DNA of 64,000 nt from contig NZ_JANYGQ010000028.1 of the NCBI RefSeq assembly GCF_025359345.1, forward strand, positions 124,001 through 188,000. The letters run 5' to 3'. Numbering within the stretch: position 1 is the first letter of the stretch; each line of letters opens with the position of its first letter. Under the pieces are notes generated by a model. That model had not been told where the DNA came from. It did not search any database and saw only the letters and a program-made list of their open reading frames with translations. This DNA comes from Mucilaginibacter sp. GTDB lineage: Bacteria > Bacteroidota > Bacteroidia > Sphingobacteriales > Sphingobacteriaceae. The translations under genes and the position numbers were made by a program. This document shows positions 16,948-25,665 of this stretch, one piece after another.

Positions 16948-18327
16948 ATGATGAACAGCAACTACATGATGCGTGGAATAGTAGCAATAATGGCCTTAGC
17001 ATCATTTACGATGTGTGCCAAAAAAACGGTTGGTGTTGAAATCGAACAGCCGGCCGGCGACACAATCACTAATCCCGTAAATCCCACCGATCCTACAATT
17101 GATTGTACCTATACGGTTCGGCCGTCGCAATGGCAGGTTGACGGCACTAAGATAGCCGCGGGATCTGTTTTGTGTATTCCCGCAGGAGCAAGGGGAGCCT
17201 TATTGCTAAAAAATCTGAAAGGCACGGCCGACAAACCGATCATTATTATAAATAGAGGTGGCCAGGTTACTTTTACAGCAATGCTTACCGCGGGATACGC
17301 CTTTAAAACACAAAATTGTAAGTACTTTAAGATACAAGGCAATGGTACATCTGGCATAAAATATGGATTTGTTGTAGATGGTGGCAACATCGGTATGACG
17401 ATGGATGATCTCAGCTCTGATTTTGAAATTCAAAATGTTGAAGTCCGCAACAGTGGATTTGCGGGCATTATGGCAAAAACGGACCCTACATGTGATGTAG
17501 CGACGCAACGAGGCCATTTTACAATGAAAAATGTGCTGCTGCACGACAATTATGTCCATAAAACCGGTGGTGAAGGCTTTTATGTGGGCAATTCTTTTTA
17601 TGCAGATGGAATGTCGATAGCTTGCGGCAAAGTTTTACCTCATGATGTAGTAAACGCCAGGATATACAATAACATTACCGATTCTACGGGTTGCGAAGGT
17701 ATACAGGTTGGCAGCGCCGTTTCAGGATGTGAGATTTATGGCAATACCGTTAAGTCGCCGGGATTAACACCTTTTGCAAACGGCCAGAACAATGGCATAC
17801 AGATAGGCGAAGGCACCGGCGGGAAATGTTATAATAACCTCATTAAAAACGCACCGGGCAACGGAATAATAGTTTTGGGACTTGGCGACAACCTTGTGTT
17901 TAACAATTATATCCTCAACTCTGGTGATAACGGCATTTTTGCAGATTCGAGGTATACGCCGGGGCCGAATTTTCAGTTTATAAATAATACCATTGTCGCG
18001 CCAGCTTCCGATGGCATTAAGTTAGACTCCGAAACTATCCCGATGAATACCGTTATTAATAATGTGATTATAAATCCCGGATCCGGCACCGCCGTGTTCA
18101 AAAAGAGCGGTAGCGTTAAGCTCATAGCCTCAAATAACTTTATCAATAAAGATATCAACACCTGCAAATTCATTAATTATAATGGCGGTGACTTTCATTT
18201 ACAACCGTCCTCTCCGCTTATCGATGCTGGTGTAAGTGTGTTATCGTATGGGGTAAGTTTTGACTATTATCGTACTATACGCCCATCCGGCAGTGGTTTT
18301 GATATCGGAGCTACGGAATATAAGTAA
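16948..18327 (+). CDS. Lipoprotein with right-handed parallel beta-helix
   Basis: 459 residues. The N-terminus carries a lipoprotein signal (MALASFTMC with Cys as the lipidation site), then a Pro/Thr linker. From about residue 60 there are many short turns rich in Asn, Gly and hydrophobic residues (for example NARIYNNI, CEIYGNTVKS, LVFNNYILNSGDNG, FQFINNTIVAPASDG). This is typical of pectate-lyase-like beta-helices (PbH1 repeats). The ending SPLIDAGVS...FDIGATEYK is common in Bacteroidota surface beta-helix proteins. It probably binds or cleaves a polysaccharide at the outer membrane; catalytic residues cannot be named. It may start at the second Met (16951). Confidence 0.82.
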   Translation: MMNSNYMMRGIVAIMALASFTMCAKKTVGVEIEQPAGDTITNPVNPTDPTIDCTYTVRPSQWQVDGTKIAAGSVLCIPAGARGALLLKNLKGTADKPIIIINRGGQVTFTAMLTAGYAFKTQNCKYFKIQGNGTSGIKYGFVVDGGNIGMTMDDLSSDFEIQNVEVRNSGFAGIMAKTDPTCDVATQRGHFTMKNVLLHDNYVHKTGGEGFYVGNSFYADGMSIACGKVLPHDVVNARIYNNITDSTGCEGIQVGSAVSGCEIYGNTVKSPGLTPFANGQNNGIQIGEGTGGKCYNNLIKNAPGNGIIVLGLGDNLVFNNYILNSGDNGIFADSRYTPGPNFQFINNTIVAPASDGIKLDSETIPMNTVINNVIINPGSGTAVFKKSGSVKLIASNNFINKDINTCKFINYNGGDFHLQPSSPLIDAGVSVLSYGVSFDYYRTIRPSGSGFDIGATEYK

Positions 18328-18830
18328 GTTCATAGTTGATGGTTCATTGTTCATGGAAAATTATGGGTAAATTTTGTTTTGCGTTAGGGATAGAAGCGGA
18401 TACCGGCCTGAGCTTAAGGCCTGTGCAGTATGAGCGGATAGCCCGGCCCGCTTCTATCAGCGGGAACGCCAATATTCTCTGAACCTGGATTAAACAGATT
18501 AAGCGATTTTCATAATTACTTACCGCGAACAACTATTTTTGAATATTATTAATCAGATAAATCAAGATTCGTACGTTGCATAAATTATCAACCCAACTAA
18601 TCGAACTGGCCGCTCATCCAGACCACAAATCAACCGAATCCAGCCGACCCAATACAACCAGTTAACTCGAACTAACAAACGCTTTCGTTTCCAATCGACG
18701 TAACCGCCCCAACCATTTACCAATGTCAATCCAACTATTAATAAATACGATACAAAAAATAAATTACCTATTTCTACTTTTAAATATTATTACTACATTT
18801 GCACCTCTTTTATAAGGAAGTTATAACACA
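18328..18830. other. Spacer with ATGGTTCAT words and a REP-like structured element
   Basis: Directly after the TAA stop come GTTCATAGTTGATGGTTC and ATTGTTCATGG (18328-18357, single arm). At about 18384-18475 a GC-rich block (TTAGGGATAGAAGCGGATAC, GGCCTGAGCTTAAGGCC, TGAGCGGATAGCCCGG, CCCGCTTCTATCAGCGGG) can fold into several hairpins. It resembles dispersed elements that I recall from other Bacteroidota. A 62-codon minus-strand frame across it looks accidental. From 18600 to 18780 the plus strand is C/A-rich with no feature I can name, then the rpmE2 promoter. Confidence 0.5.
18794..18801 (+). promoter_or_regulatory. Promoter box of rpmE2
   Basis: TACATTTG matches TAnnTTTG, 30 nt before the start at 18831. 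Upstream DNA is strongly AT-rich. Confidence 0.55.
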
Positions 18831-19079
18831 ATGAAAAAAGATCTGCATCCATCAAACTATAGATTAGTTGTTTTTAAAGACATGTCAAACGACTACGCTT
18901 TTATAACTAAATCATGCATCGACAGCCGCGAGACCATAAAATGGGAAGATGGCAATGATTACCCGTTGATTAAATTAGAAATTTCGCATACATCGCACCC
19001 TTTCTACACCGGTAAAATGAAACTGGTTGATACTGCAGGGCGTATTGATAAATTCCGCACCCGTTACAACAAAAAGTAA
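18831..19079 (+). CDS. rpmE2: 50S ribosomal protein L31, type B
   Basis: 82 residues, starting MKKDLHPSNYRLVVFKDMS. It lacks the CxxC pair of the zinc-binding L31 form, so it is the zinc-independent type B paralogue. The conserved SCIDSRETIKWEDG and SHPFYTGKMKLVDTAGRIDK blocks are present, and length is normal. In many bacteria the type B form is induced under zinc shortage; in Bacteroidota it is often the only copy, and no Zur-like operator is visible here. It is monocistronic with its own promoter and terminator. Confidence 0.96.
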   Translation: MKKDLHPSNYRLVVFKDMSNDYAFITKSCIDSRETIKWEDGNDYPLIKLEISHTSHPFYTGKMKLVDTAGRIDKFRTRYNKK

Positions 19080-19106
19080 TTTTGCTTTTTCGATAAAATA
19101 TTTACG

Positions 19107-19136
19107 AGTCTCCCGGTACATCGGGGGACTTTTTTT
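19107..19136 (+). terminator. Terminator after rpmE2
   Basis: AGTCTCCCG and CGGGGGACT pair with one G-T wobble over a 6-nt loop, then seven T. Confidence 0.9.
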
Positions 19137-19147
19137 ATTTTTGCAGC

Positions 19148-20332
19148 ATGGCTATTATCTTATTCGACGATAACGCACACCAAACACTTCTGCCTTTAAC
19201 TTTTACCCGGCCGGTTGCCGATTTACGAATCGGTATACTTACCATTTCGCAGAAGTGGGAGAAATATTTAAATCTTACAGCCTCGTACCATACCCAGCCC
19301 TGGCTGCAGGGTAAATTCCCTTTAAAAATAGAGCAGGAGAACATATTTATTTTTGGCGGCGTTTGCCCCGATGAATATTTGCTCGACGCAATAGCTAAGC
19401 TGCAAAACGGTGAAGCATTAAAATATGCCGACCAGTTGTTAGCTGTAAAGCTAAATGTTGCCGATGCCGCGGATTTTGATCCGAAAGCTGATTTTTCATC
19501 TGTTACCGTCTTAGACAACACCCCGGTAATCATCAGGTTCCCCGAAGATATTTTCCGCAAAAACGATATTGAGCTTCGCAAGGACTATACGCTGCTTACC
19601 AAAGGCCGCACCAGCGCAACTATCGATGCGACTAATATTATTATAGGTGACGATTTTTTTGCCGAGGAAGGCGCTATTGCCCATTGCTCAACCTTTAACA
19701 CCACCAACGGGCCAATTTACCTGGCTGCCAAAACCGAGGTTTGGGAAGGTACCCACATACGCGGTGCTTTTGCTATTTGTAGGAACTCGCAGGTTAAAAT
19801 GGGCTCAAAAATTTATGGCGCAACCACGGTTGGGCCGTATTGCAGGGTTGGGGGCGAAATAAATAACGCTGTTATTTGGGGTTATTCATCAAAAGGTCAT
19901 GAAGGCTATTTAGGCAATGCTGTTTTAGGCGAATGGTGCAACATCGGCGCCGATACCAATAATTCGAACCTTAAAAATAATTACGATGGAGTGAAGCTGT
20001 GGGATTACAATACCCAGCGTTTCCGCAAAACTGGTCTGCAATTTTGCGGGCTAATAATGGCCGACCATGCCAAATGCGCCATCAATACTATGTTTAACAC
20101 AGGTACAGTGGTGGGTGTAAGCGCCAATGTATTCGGCGCTGGGTTTCCCCGCAATTTCGTACCTGATTTCTCGTGGGGCGGCGCGCAGGGCTACGAGGTG
20201 TATTCCATCAAAAAAATGTTTGAGACCGCGGAGCGTGTTTTTGCCCGCCGCGATCACCGTACGTTTGATGAACACGAAAAGCACATTTTACAGGCAGTAT
20301 TTGAACTGACGGAAGAATTCAGGAGGTTTTAA
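19148..20332 (+). CDS. GlmU-like sugar-nucleotidyltransferase/acyltransferase
   Basis: 394 residues. The N-terminal half replaces a normal nucleotidyltransferase domain and begins with the short signature IILFDDNAHQTLLPLTFTRP. The C-terminal half (about 160-360) is a left-handed beta-helix with hexapeptide turns (for example IIIGDDFFAEEGAI, VKMGSKIYGATTVGPY, GEWCNIGADTNNSN). This is the alternative GlmU of Bacteroidota (TIGR03991), proposed to make UDP-GlcNAc for peptidoglycan and lipid A. Classical GlmU starts with the LAAGxGTRM loop, which is not seen here, so the uridylyl-transfer activity is uncertain. It lies upstream of tpiA. Confidence 0.88.
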   Translation: MAIILFDDNAHQTLLPLTFTRPVADLRIGILTISQKWEKYLNLTASYHTQPWLQGKFPLKIEQENIFIFGGVCPDEYLLDAIAKLQNGEALKYADQLLAVKLNVADAADFDPKADFSSVTVLDNTPVIIRFPEDIFRKNDIELRKDYTLLTKGRTSATIDATNIIIGDDFFAEEGAIAHCSTFNTTNGPIYLAAKTEVWEGTHIRGAFAICRNSQVKMGSKIYGATTVGPYCRVGGEINNAVIWGYSSKGHEGYLGNAVLGEWCNIGADTNNSNLKNNYDGVKLWDYNTQRFRKTGLQFCGLIMADHAKCAINTMFNTGTVVGVSANVFGAGFPRNFVPDFSWGGAQGYEVYSIKKMFETAERVFARRDHRTFDEHEKHILQAVFELTEEFRRF

Positions 20333-20457
20333 TTATAGTTGATTAGGTTGATTGAGTTGATTAAGTGAGTTGTTTAATTCGGTAATCCTTCTCTAACCTA
20401 ATCAACTCAATCAACATAATCTAACTTAATCAACATAATCTAACTTAATCAACTAAC
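20333..20457. repeat. Word-repeat inverted spacer (GTTGATTAAG family), copy 1
   Basis: Left arm 20338-20365 consists of GTTGATTAGG, GTTGATTGA and GTTGATTAAG words. The right arm from 20393 is the complement. GTTGATTGAGTTGATTA (20347-20363) pairs perfectly with 20399-20415 (17 bp). Two identical 19-bp tandem copies of ATAATCTAACTTAATCAAC follow (20416-20434, 20435-20453), ending 9 nt before the tpiA start. Confidence 0.9.
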
Positions 20458-20462
20458 ACAAA

Positions 20463-21227
20463 ATGAGAAAAAAAATTGTCGCCGGAAACTGGAAAATGAA
20501 CCTTGACTATAACGAAGGTTTGGCCCTGTTTTCTGAAATTATAAATATGTTTAAGGATGAGGCTACCGGACAGCAGCATGCTGTGGTTTGCAGTCCGTTT
20601 ATACACTTGCATAGCCTGGTGCAATTGGCAAAAGGTTATCATAATGTAGGCGTTGGCGCGCAAAATGCCCACCAGGCCGAAGCTGGTGCTTATACCGGTG
20701 AAATTTCTGCCAAAATGGTTAAATCTGTTGGCGCGGGTTACGTTATCCTTGGCCACTCGGAACGCCGCCAGTATTTTGGTGAAAGCAACGAACTGCTTGC
20801 CAAAAAAACAGACACTGCTTTAGCTCACGATCTTACCCCGATATTTTGTATAGGCGAAACGTTGCAGGAGCGCGAAGCTAACCAGCATTTTGATATTATT
20901 AAAAGCCAGCTGGTTGATGGTATCTTTCATTTGGATGCAACCCAATTTGGTAAACTTGTAATTGCTTATGAGCCGGTTTGGGCCATCGGTACGGGTGTAA
21001 CTGCCTCGTCCGACCAGGCGCAGGAGATACACGCCTTTATCCGTAAGGAAATTGCCGCAAAATACAACCAGCAGGTAGCCGATGATACCACCATTTTGTA
21101 CGGTGGCAGCTGTAACCCCAAAAATGCCCCAGAGCTTTTTGCCCAGCCAGATATTGATGGCGGTTTGATCGGCGGTGCATCGCTTAAATCGCGCGATTTT
21201 ATTGATATTGTAAAGGTATTTAATTGA
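20463..21227 (+). CDS. tpiA: Triosephosphate isomerase
   Basis: 254 residues, a TIM barrel that interconverts dihydroxyacetone phosphate and glyceraldehyde 3-phosphate in glycolysis. The substrate-binding NWKMN (Asn/Lys), the catalytic His in LGHSERRQYFGE, the catalytic Glu in AYEPVWAIGTG and the phosphate loop YGGSCNPKN, GLIGGASL are all present. It is cytoplasmic. It lies between the GlmU-like gene and a small membrane protein gene, with word-repeat spacers on both sides, so co-transcription is unclear. Confidence 0.98.
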   Translation: MRKKIVAGNWKMNLDYNEGLALFSEIINMFKDEATGQQHAVVCSPFIHLHSLVQLAKGYHNVGVGAQNAHQAEAGAYTGEISAKMVKSVGAGYVILGHSERRQYFGESNELLAKKTDTALAHDLTPIFCIGETLQEREANQHFDIIKSQLVDGIFHLDATQFGKLVIAYEPVWAIGTGVTASSDQAQEIHAFIRKEIAAKYNQQVADDTTILYGGSCNPKNAPELFAQPDIDGGLIGGASLKSRDFIDIVKVFN

Positions 21228-21314
21228 GTTGCAGAGATTAGAGGTTGGAGATTAGAGATTAGGCGGCAATGTTCTGCATTTTTCTAATCTCTGGTCTCTA
21301 ACCTCCAATCACTG
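21228..21314. repeat. Word-repeat inverted spacer (GAGATTAG family), copy 1
   Basis: It starts right after the tpiA TGA. A 31-nt left arm (21232-21262) made of AGAGATTAG and AGGTTGGAG words matches the reverse complement of the right arm (21284-21314) at 26 of 31 positions by hand count. Mismatches are mostly transitions. It ends 8 nt before the next start codon. Confidence 0.9.
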
Positions 21315-21322
21315 CTGAAAGC

Positions 21323-21745
21323 ATGAAAAAGCTGCTGCGATTCCTTCTGCCGCCTTTTATTGGCTTTTCCGCTTTTTTTGTGGGGATACGGTACAGCTCG
21401 CTTTATTTTGAGCTGAAAATTGATGAGATGGGCCTTGGCGACCTGAAAAGCTTTATGGCTTTTTACCGGTACACAATGCCTTTGTTGTTTATTGTTGCTG
21501 TGTTAACGCAATTATTGGTTATAGCTCCCGTATGGCGTGCCATGAAGACCAAGAATGCTGCTGACAAGATAAATGTCATCATCGACCTTTGTTTTATATG
21601 CGTTTTATTTGCCTTCGGGATAGCTTACGTCATCTGGGACCCTCATGCAGGCATTAGCAGGCTGATTAAACTCACCGGTTTCCTGTCAGTAGTGCAACTG
21701 GCTTACTGGTTTATAAATTTGATAATATTGTATTTGATCGAATAA
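21323..21745 (+). CDS. Four-helix membrane protein, unknown function
   Basis: 140 residues with four hydrophobic segments, at about 5-25, 48-68, 87-107 and 115-138. The N-terminus MKKLLRFLLPPF is positively charged, as expected for an inner-membrane protein with its N-terminus inside. No charged catalytic residues or known motifs lie in the membrane segments. I do not recognise the family. The position between tpiA and prmA on the same strand may only reflect chromosomal order, because word-repeat spacers separate the genes. Confidence 0.75.
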   Translation: MKKLLRFLLPPFIGFSAFFVGIRYSSLYFELKIDEMGLGDLKSFMAFYRYTMPLLFIVAVLTQLLVIAPVWRAMKTKNAADKINVIIDLCFICVLFAFGIAYVIWDPHAGISRLIKLTGFLSVVQLAYWFINLIILYLIE

Positions 21746-21860
21746 TTGAGTCCGAAAGTCCAAAAAGTCAGTAAAGTCCGAAGAGAACATATTTGTGGAT
21801 TGCCCTGGCAGTTTGGGCGACGATAACTATTCTCTAACCTCCGGTCTCTAATCTCTAACC
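21746..21860. repeat. Mixed word-repeat spacer (AGTCCGAAAG and CTCTAACC words)
   Basis: After the TAA stop: GAGTCCGAAAGTCC, AAAAAGTCAGTAAAGTCC, GAAG (about 21748-21783), a single arm of the AGTCCGAAAG family. Then CTCTAACCTCCGGTCTCTAA and TCTCTAACC (21832-21860), a right arm of the GAGATTAG family that stops 2 nt before the prmA ATG. Two families are thus combined in one spacer. Confidence 0.8.
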
Positions 21861-21862
21861 GC

Positions 21863-22699
21863 ATGAATTACTACGAATTACTTTTTACTACCATACCTAC
21901 CGAGGATTACCAGCAAGATTTACTGATAAATGCTTTGGGCGAAATTGGGTTTGATACTTTTGAGGAGCTTGATTTTGGGTTTAAAGCCTACATACCAGCG
22001 GATGATTTTAACCAGCCGTTGCTGGACGAAACGCTAACGGCCTACCAGGATATGTTTACGTTTACTTACGATATTACACTGATACCGCAAAAAAACTGGA
22101 ACGAGGTATGGGAAAGTAATTTTGAGCCGATTGAAATTGGTAACCAGATTTTTGTGCGGGCAACCTTTCACCAGCCAAGGCCCGAGTTTAAATATGAGAT
22201 TGTTATCGATCCTAAAATGGCTTTCGGCACAGGGCACCATCAAACCACATCAATGATGCTGCAACTGATGCTTGAGAATGATTTTTCAGGTAAAAAAGTG
22301 CTCGACATGGGTTGCGGTACAGGCATTTTGGCTATAATGGCTGCCAAACTTGGCGCCGCGGAAATCGTCGCTATTGATTATGACCCGGTTTGCTATGAAA
22401 GCACTATCGAAAACGCCAATTTGAATAATACCGGTAACATTACTGCTCTTTGTGGCTCGAAAGAAGTTATACCAGCAGCAACCTTCGATACCATATTGGC
22501 TAACATTAACCGCAATATCCTTATTGACCAGATGGAACGCTATAGCGAAGTGCTGAAACCGGGCGGAGAGATTTATTTTAGCGGGTTTTATGAAACGCCG
22601 GACCTGGAAATAATTACTGATGAAGCCCGTAAATATGGCCTGAATTATATAAGCCACAAAAAGGATAAGGACTGGGTTGCGGCCAAGTTTGTAAAGTAA
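21863..22699 (+). CDS. prmA: Ribosomal protein L11 methyltransferase
   Basis: 278 residues. The N-terminal substrate-recognition domain (MNYYELLFTTIPTEDYQQ onward) is followed by a class I SAM methyltransferase domain. Its SAM-binding motif is KVLDMGCGTGILAIMAAKLG, preceded by DPKMAFGTGHHQTTSMML, a hallmark of PrmA. The catalytic-pocket region is TILANINRNIL. It methylates lysines and the N-terminus of L11. The gene lies in the same direction as tpiA. Confidence 0.95.
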   Translation: MNYYELLFTTIPTEDYQQDLLINALGEIGFDTFEELDFGFKAYIPADDFNQPLLDETLTAYQDMFTFTYDITLIPQKNWNEVWESNFEPIEIGNQIFVRATFHQPRPEFKYEIVIDPKMAFGTGHHQTTSMMLQLMLENDFSGKKVLDMGCGTGILAIMAAKLGAAEIVAIDYDPVCYESTIENANLNNTGNITALCGSKEVIPAATFDTILANINRNILIDQMERYSEVLKPGGEIYFSGFYETPDLEIITDEARKYGLNYISHKKDKDWVAAKFVK

Positions 22700-22884
22700 A
22701 GAAACAAAGCTGCGCATCTTTGCGCCATAGGGCCGTAGCGTATATTCACATTAACACAATGTAAATATTAACTAAATTTTTTCTTATATTTAGGGTGATA
22801 AAGTAATGTTGTTTTTTAACCCGAACGATATTAATTTATTTGGTAATATGTTTCCATTGTAGCTTGCAACACTGATTTGGTGAA

Positions 22885-23733
22885 ATGAAAACTTATCTTG
22901 TCCCTATTGATTTTTCGGCCGCGGCTGAACATGCTGCCGAATTTGCCGCAGCATTGAGCCACCAAACCGAGGTTGAGCACATTATTTTGTTGAATGCCTA
23001 TTACGTTTCGATGTACGAAACTATCCTGCCTAACCCCGATATGGTGTTGGTGAGAGAAGAGGAAGTTGAACAAAATGCCGCCGAACGGCAGCGAAACCTG
23101 GAGAAATATGCAGAAAAGCTTCAGAAAAAGGTCAGGCCAGGTGTTAAGATAACCACGCACCTAAACCGTACCCACCTGTTGCGGGCTGTTGTTGAAAATG
23201 CAATCAGTAAAAATGCCGACCTCGTTATACTTGGGAGCAAGGGCAACAGTAGTAACAGCGATGCAAAAATAGGCAGCCATGTTGTTAAAATTGCAAAAGC
23301 TTGCCCGGTGCCGGTAATTGTAGTGCCGCCGGTATATGGCATCGAAGACATTAACCGCGTGGTAGTGGCGTGTGATTTTAATAAAGTAACCGAGGCTGCC
23401 CCCCTGGCGTCGTTAATTAAAGTATTAAACCGGAGAAAATTTAATCCGCTGGTAGTAAATATTGATAATAAAGCCGGCGCTGCCGAAGGGGAGGCCGAAA
23501 AAATTGCAGAAGGTACTGCCCTTTATGATACCTTGAAGCCATATCACCCTAAGTATTATTTTATTAACCACCCGGATATTATTAATGGCATACTGCATTT
23601 TGCCAACCAGCACGACGCCCAAATAGTGATAGCGCTTCCGCATAAGTATAGTTTTTTACAGTCGTTATTACATACCAGCATATCGCAGCAACTGCTTGAA
23701 AGCTCTGCTGTACCGGTATTATTATTAAAATAG
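22885..23733 (+). CDS. Universal stress protein, two USP domains
   Basis: 282 residues made of two tandem USP folds. Domain 1 (about 1-150) starts MKTYLVPIDFSAAAEHA and carries the ATP-binding pattern ADLVILGSKGN...GSHVVKIAKACPVPVIVVP. Domain 2 (about 155-282) starts RVVVACDF and ends SSAVPVLLLK, with a degenerate nucleotide loop (VIALPHKYSFLQSLLHTSIS). Tandem USPs are common in Bacteroidota and bind ATP or related nucleotides under stress. It is monocistronic; the 185-bp upstream spacer holds an AT-rich tract but no clear promoter match. Confidence 0.93.
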   Translation: MKTYLVPIDFSAAAEHAAEFAAALSHQTEVEHIILLNAYYVSMYETILPNPDMVLVREEEVEQNAAERQRNLEKYAEKLQKKVRPGVKITTHLNRTHLLRAVVENAISKNADLVILGSKGNSSNSDAKIGSHVVKIAKACPVPVIVVPPVYGIEDINRVVVACDFNKVTEAAPLASLIKVLNRRKFNPLVVNIDNKAGAAEGEAEKIAEGTALYDTLKPYHPKYYFINHPDIINGILHFANQHDAQIVIALPHKYSFLQSLLHTSISQQLLESSAVPVLLLK

Positions 23734-23937
23734 CTAATATGATTTTGAATACTTTTTAAAGGAAACGAACAATTATTAGCTATAAATAATAATTATTAAT
23801 ATATTAGATTTTTTAAAGTAATAGTTCAGCTTCTGCCTCAAATAAAATATTATACAAAATAGTTGATAATTAGATAGATATTAGATATTATTGTAACTTT
23901 ATTAACTATCGCGAAATCTTTTAACCTTTAATATTAA

Positions 23938-24279
23938 ATGAAGACACTCGGAAAAAAAATCAGGTTATTACGCCACCAAAAAGGATGGAGCCAGGAGGAT
24001 GTTGCTAAAAGATTGGATATTTCTATCCCTGCCTTTTCGAAAATTGAAACGGGTATTACCGATATCAATTTATCAAGGCTTGAGCAGATAGCTGCTTTGT
24101 TTGAAATGTCGGTAGTGCAATTACTTACTTTTACTGATGCCGAACAGGATCAGAAAGTAATTAATGAGCTGGAAACCATTAACAAAAAATTAATGGACCG
24201 CGAAACGGAAGTTATCGATCTGCAAAAAAAGGTTATAGAGTTATTTGAAGAATTAAGGCACAACAAAATAACTGCCTGA
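23938..24279 (+). CDS. XRE-family regulator with C-terminal coiled coil
   Basis: 113 residues. The helix-turn-helix of the Cro/CI type covers about residues 6-62 (IRLLRHQKGWSQEDVAKRLD, ISIPAFSKIETG). Residues 72-108 form a heptad-patterned coiled coil (INELETINKKLMDRETEVID), which probably drives dimerisation. There is no sensory or protease domain. The start at 23938 follows a long AT-rich spacer. No toxin-like partner is adjacent. The target is unknown. Confidence 0.9.
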   Translation: MKTLGKKIRLLRHQKGWSQEDVAKRLDISIPAFSKIETGITDINLSRLEQIAALFEMSVVQLLTFTDAEQDQKVINELETINKKLMDRETEVIDLQKKVIELFEELRHNKITA

Positions 24280-24289
24280 AAATAGTCGG

Positions 24290-24512
24290 CACGAATGAGC
24301 TCGAATTGAATTAGCACAAATTCGTTCGAATTTATTCAAATTTCACGAATTTGTTAAAAGCGGGCTCACAGGTTATTTACCAAATCAACCTGATTCTTAA
24401 TTAAGGGCTTGTTAAATTTAAAGGCAAATCATGGCCGCTATCGAACTAACCCAACTCGTGTAATTCGATAAAATTCGTGATGATTAGTGCCAATAAATTC
24501 GTGAAATTAGTG
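24290..24512. repeat. Word-repeat spacer (CACGAATT family), copy 1
   Basis: It lies between the XRE gene and the stop (24513-24515) of the convergent acetyltransferase-like gene. Words such as GAATTTATTCAAATTTCACG and CGAATTTG on the left face TCGTGTAATTCGATAAAATT, CGTGATGATTAGTGCC and AAATTCGTGAAATTAGTG on the right. On the minus strand the repeat begins with the stop itself (TGACACTAATTTCACGAATT). A second copy is at 48618-48733. Confidence 0.75.
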
Positions 24513-25634
24513 TCAATTAAAAATGTAGCGCATCGTTAAGTGCTTCTTTCCAAATACCGCCCCCATTGCATTGTGCATCGCTATCATCTTATCGTTAAAG
24601 TCGCCAACCCACGATAGTTCAAGTTCGGTATATTGGTTTAGTGGCAAAACATATTCGCCCAGCGTAATAAACAACGCTGACTCGATGCCATGATTTTGAA
24701 ATTTTTGTTTGGTGCCCATCACAATTGCCCGCATACGGTTAACGCCTCTCCATTTCTTGTATACAAACTTTAACTTGCCAATTAAATCCAGTTTACCTTT
24801 TAGCGGCTTTATCATAGGGTTAGCATCTGGTAAAACTATTAAAAACGATACCGGTTCATTGTTTACATAGGCAAACCATATGAGGTTTTCATCCATTAAT
24901 GGTTTCATTTTATTGAAACTCTCAGCAATGGTAGCCTGGGTAATAGGCACAAAATTTTCGAAATCCTTCCAGGCATCGTTGTAAATTTCCTCAAAGTCGG
25001 TCGCAAATTTTTCTATCTTATCTGCCGTCAGGTGTTTAAATTCATAGCCCGGCTTTTGAGTAACCCATTTAGCTATTTTATAAAATCGCTCGGGGAAGGG
25101 TTTTACAATATCAAGGTGATTGGTTATCTGCGCATACAAGGTTTTAAAGCCGTAATGTTCGAAAAAGGGCAGATAATACGGTGGATTATAGTTCATTCCA
25201 TATGACGGCGAAATAAATCCTTCAACCAGCAGGCCCCAAAAGTTATCGTTTTCGCCAAAATTTATGGGGCCATCCATTGCCTGCATGCCGTTTTCCGTCA
25301 GCCACTTTTTTGCAGTGTTGAAAAGTAGAAACGCGGCTTTTTCGTCATTAATACATTCAAAAAAGCCAATGCCGCCGGTGGGCTGCTCATAATTATATGC
25401 CTTTTTGTTGTTGATGAACGCGGCTATGCGGCCAATAAGTTTGCCATCATCGCCGGCAAGTATCCATCGTGTACATTTACCGTCGTTATGAAAGTTATTT
25501 TTCGCCGGGTCAAACACGGCTTCTATGTCGTTATCAAGCGGGCAAACCCACACAACGTCGTTTTTGTAAATTATTCTTGCTGTATCTAAAAAAGCCTTTT
25601 TTGTTGCTTTGTCTTTTACTTCAGTTATCGTCAT
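24513..25634 (-). CDS. GNAT-like acetyltransferase family protein
   Basis: About 373 residues from the ATG at 25634 (MTITEVKDKATKKAFLDT). The order of blocks (NDVVWVCPLDND near the start, then ARIAAFINNK-like RIAAFINNKKAYN, GGIGFFECINDEKAAFLLF, DGPINFGENDNFWGLLVEGF, YNPPYYLPFFEHYGF) matches a large Bacteroidota family annotated as N-acetyltransferase. The acyl-CoA loop is not clear, so activity is inferred. Upstream ATGs at 25661 and 25682 are possible; the latter lies inside the terminator hairpin of the preceding gene, so the shortest start is preferred. Confidence 0.72.
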   Translation of the reverse strand: MTITEVKDKATKKAFLDTARIIYKNDVVWVCPLDNDIEAVFDPAKNNFHNDGKCTRWILAGDDGKLIGRIAAFINNKKAYNYEQPTGGIGFFECINDEKAAFLLFNTAKKWLTENGMQAMDGPINFGENDNFWGLLVEGFISPSYGMNYNPPYYLPFFEHYGFKTLYAQITNHLDIVKPFPERFYKIAKWVTQKPGYEFKHLTADKIEKFATDFEEIYNDAWKDFENFVPITQATIAESFNKMKPLMDENLIWFAYVNNEPVSFLIVLPDANPMIKPLKGKLDLIGKLKFVYKKWRGVNRMRAIVMGTKQKFQNHGIESALFITLGEYVLPLNQYTELELSWVGDFNDKMIAMHNAMGAVFGKKHLTMRYIFN

Positions 25635-25665
25635 AAATTTTGCCGGGAAATTGTTGGTCATAAAA

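Noticed and set aside
18344..18532. 62-codon frame across the GC-rich structured block
   Set aside because: It follows repeat DNA and has a composition set by hairpins, not codons.
20333..20457. Word repeats as a CRISPR array
   Set aside because: Words are 8-14 nt, degenerate, without regular spacers, and arranged as inverted arms; no cas gene is present.
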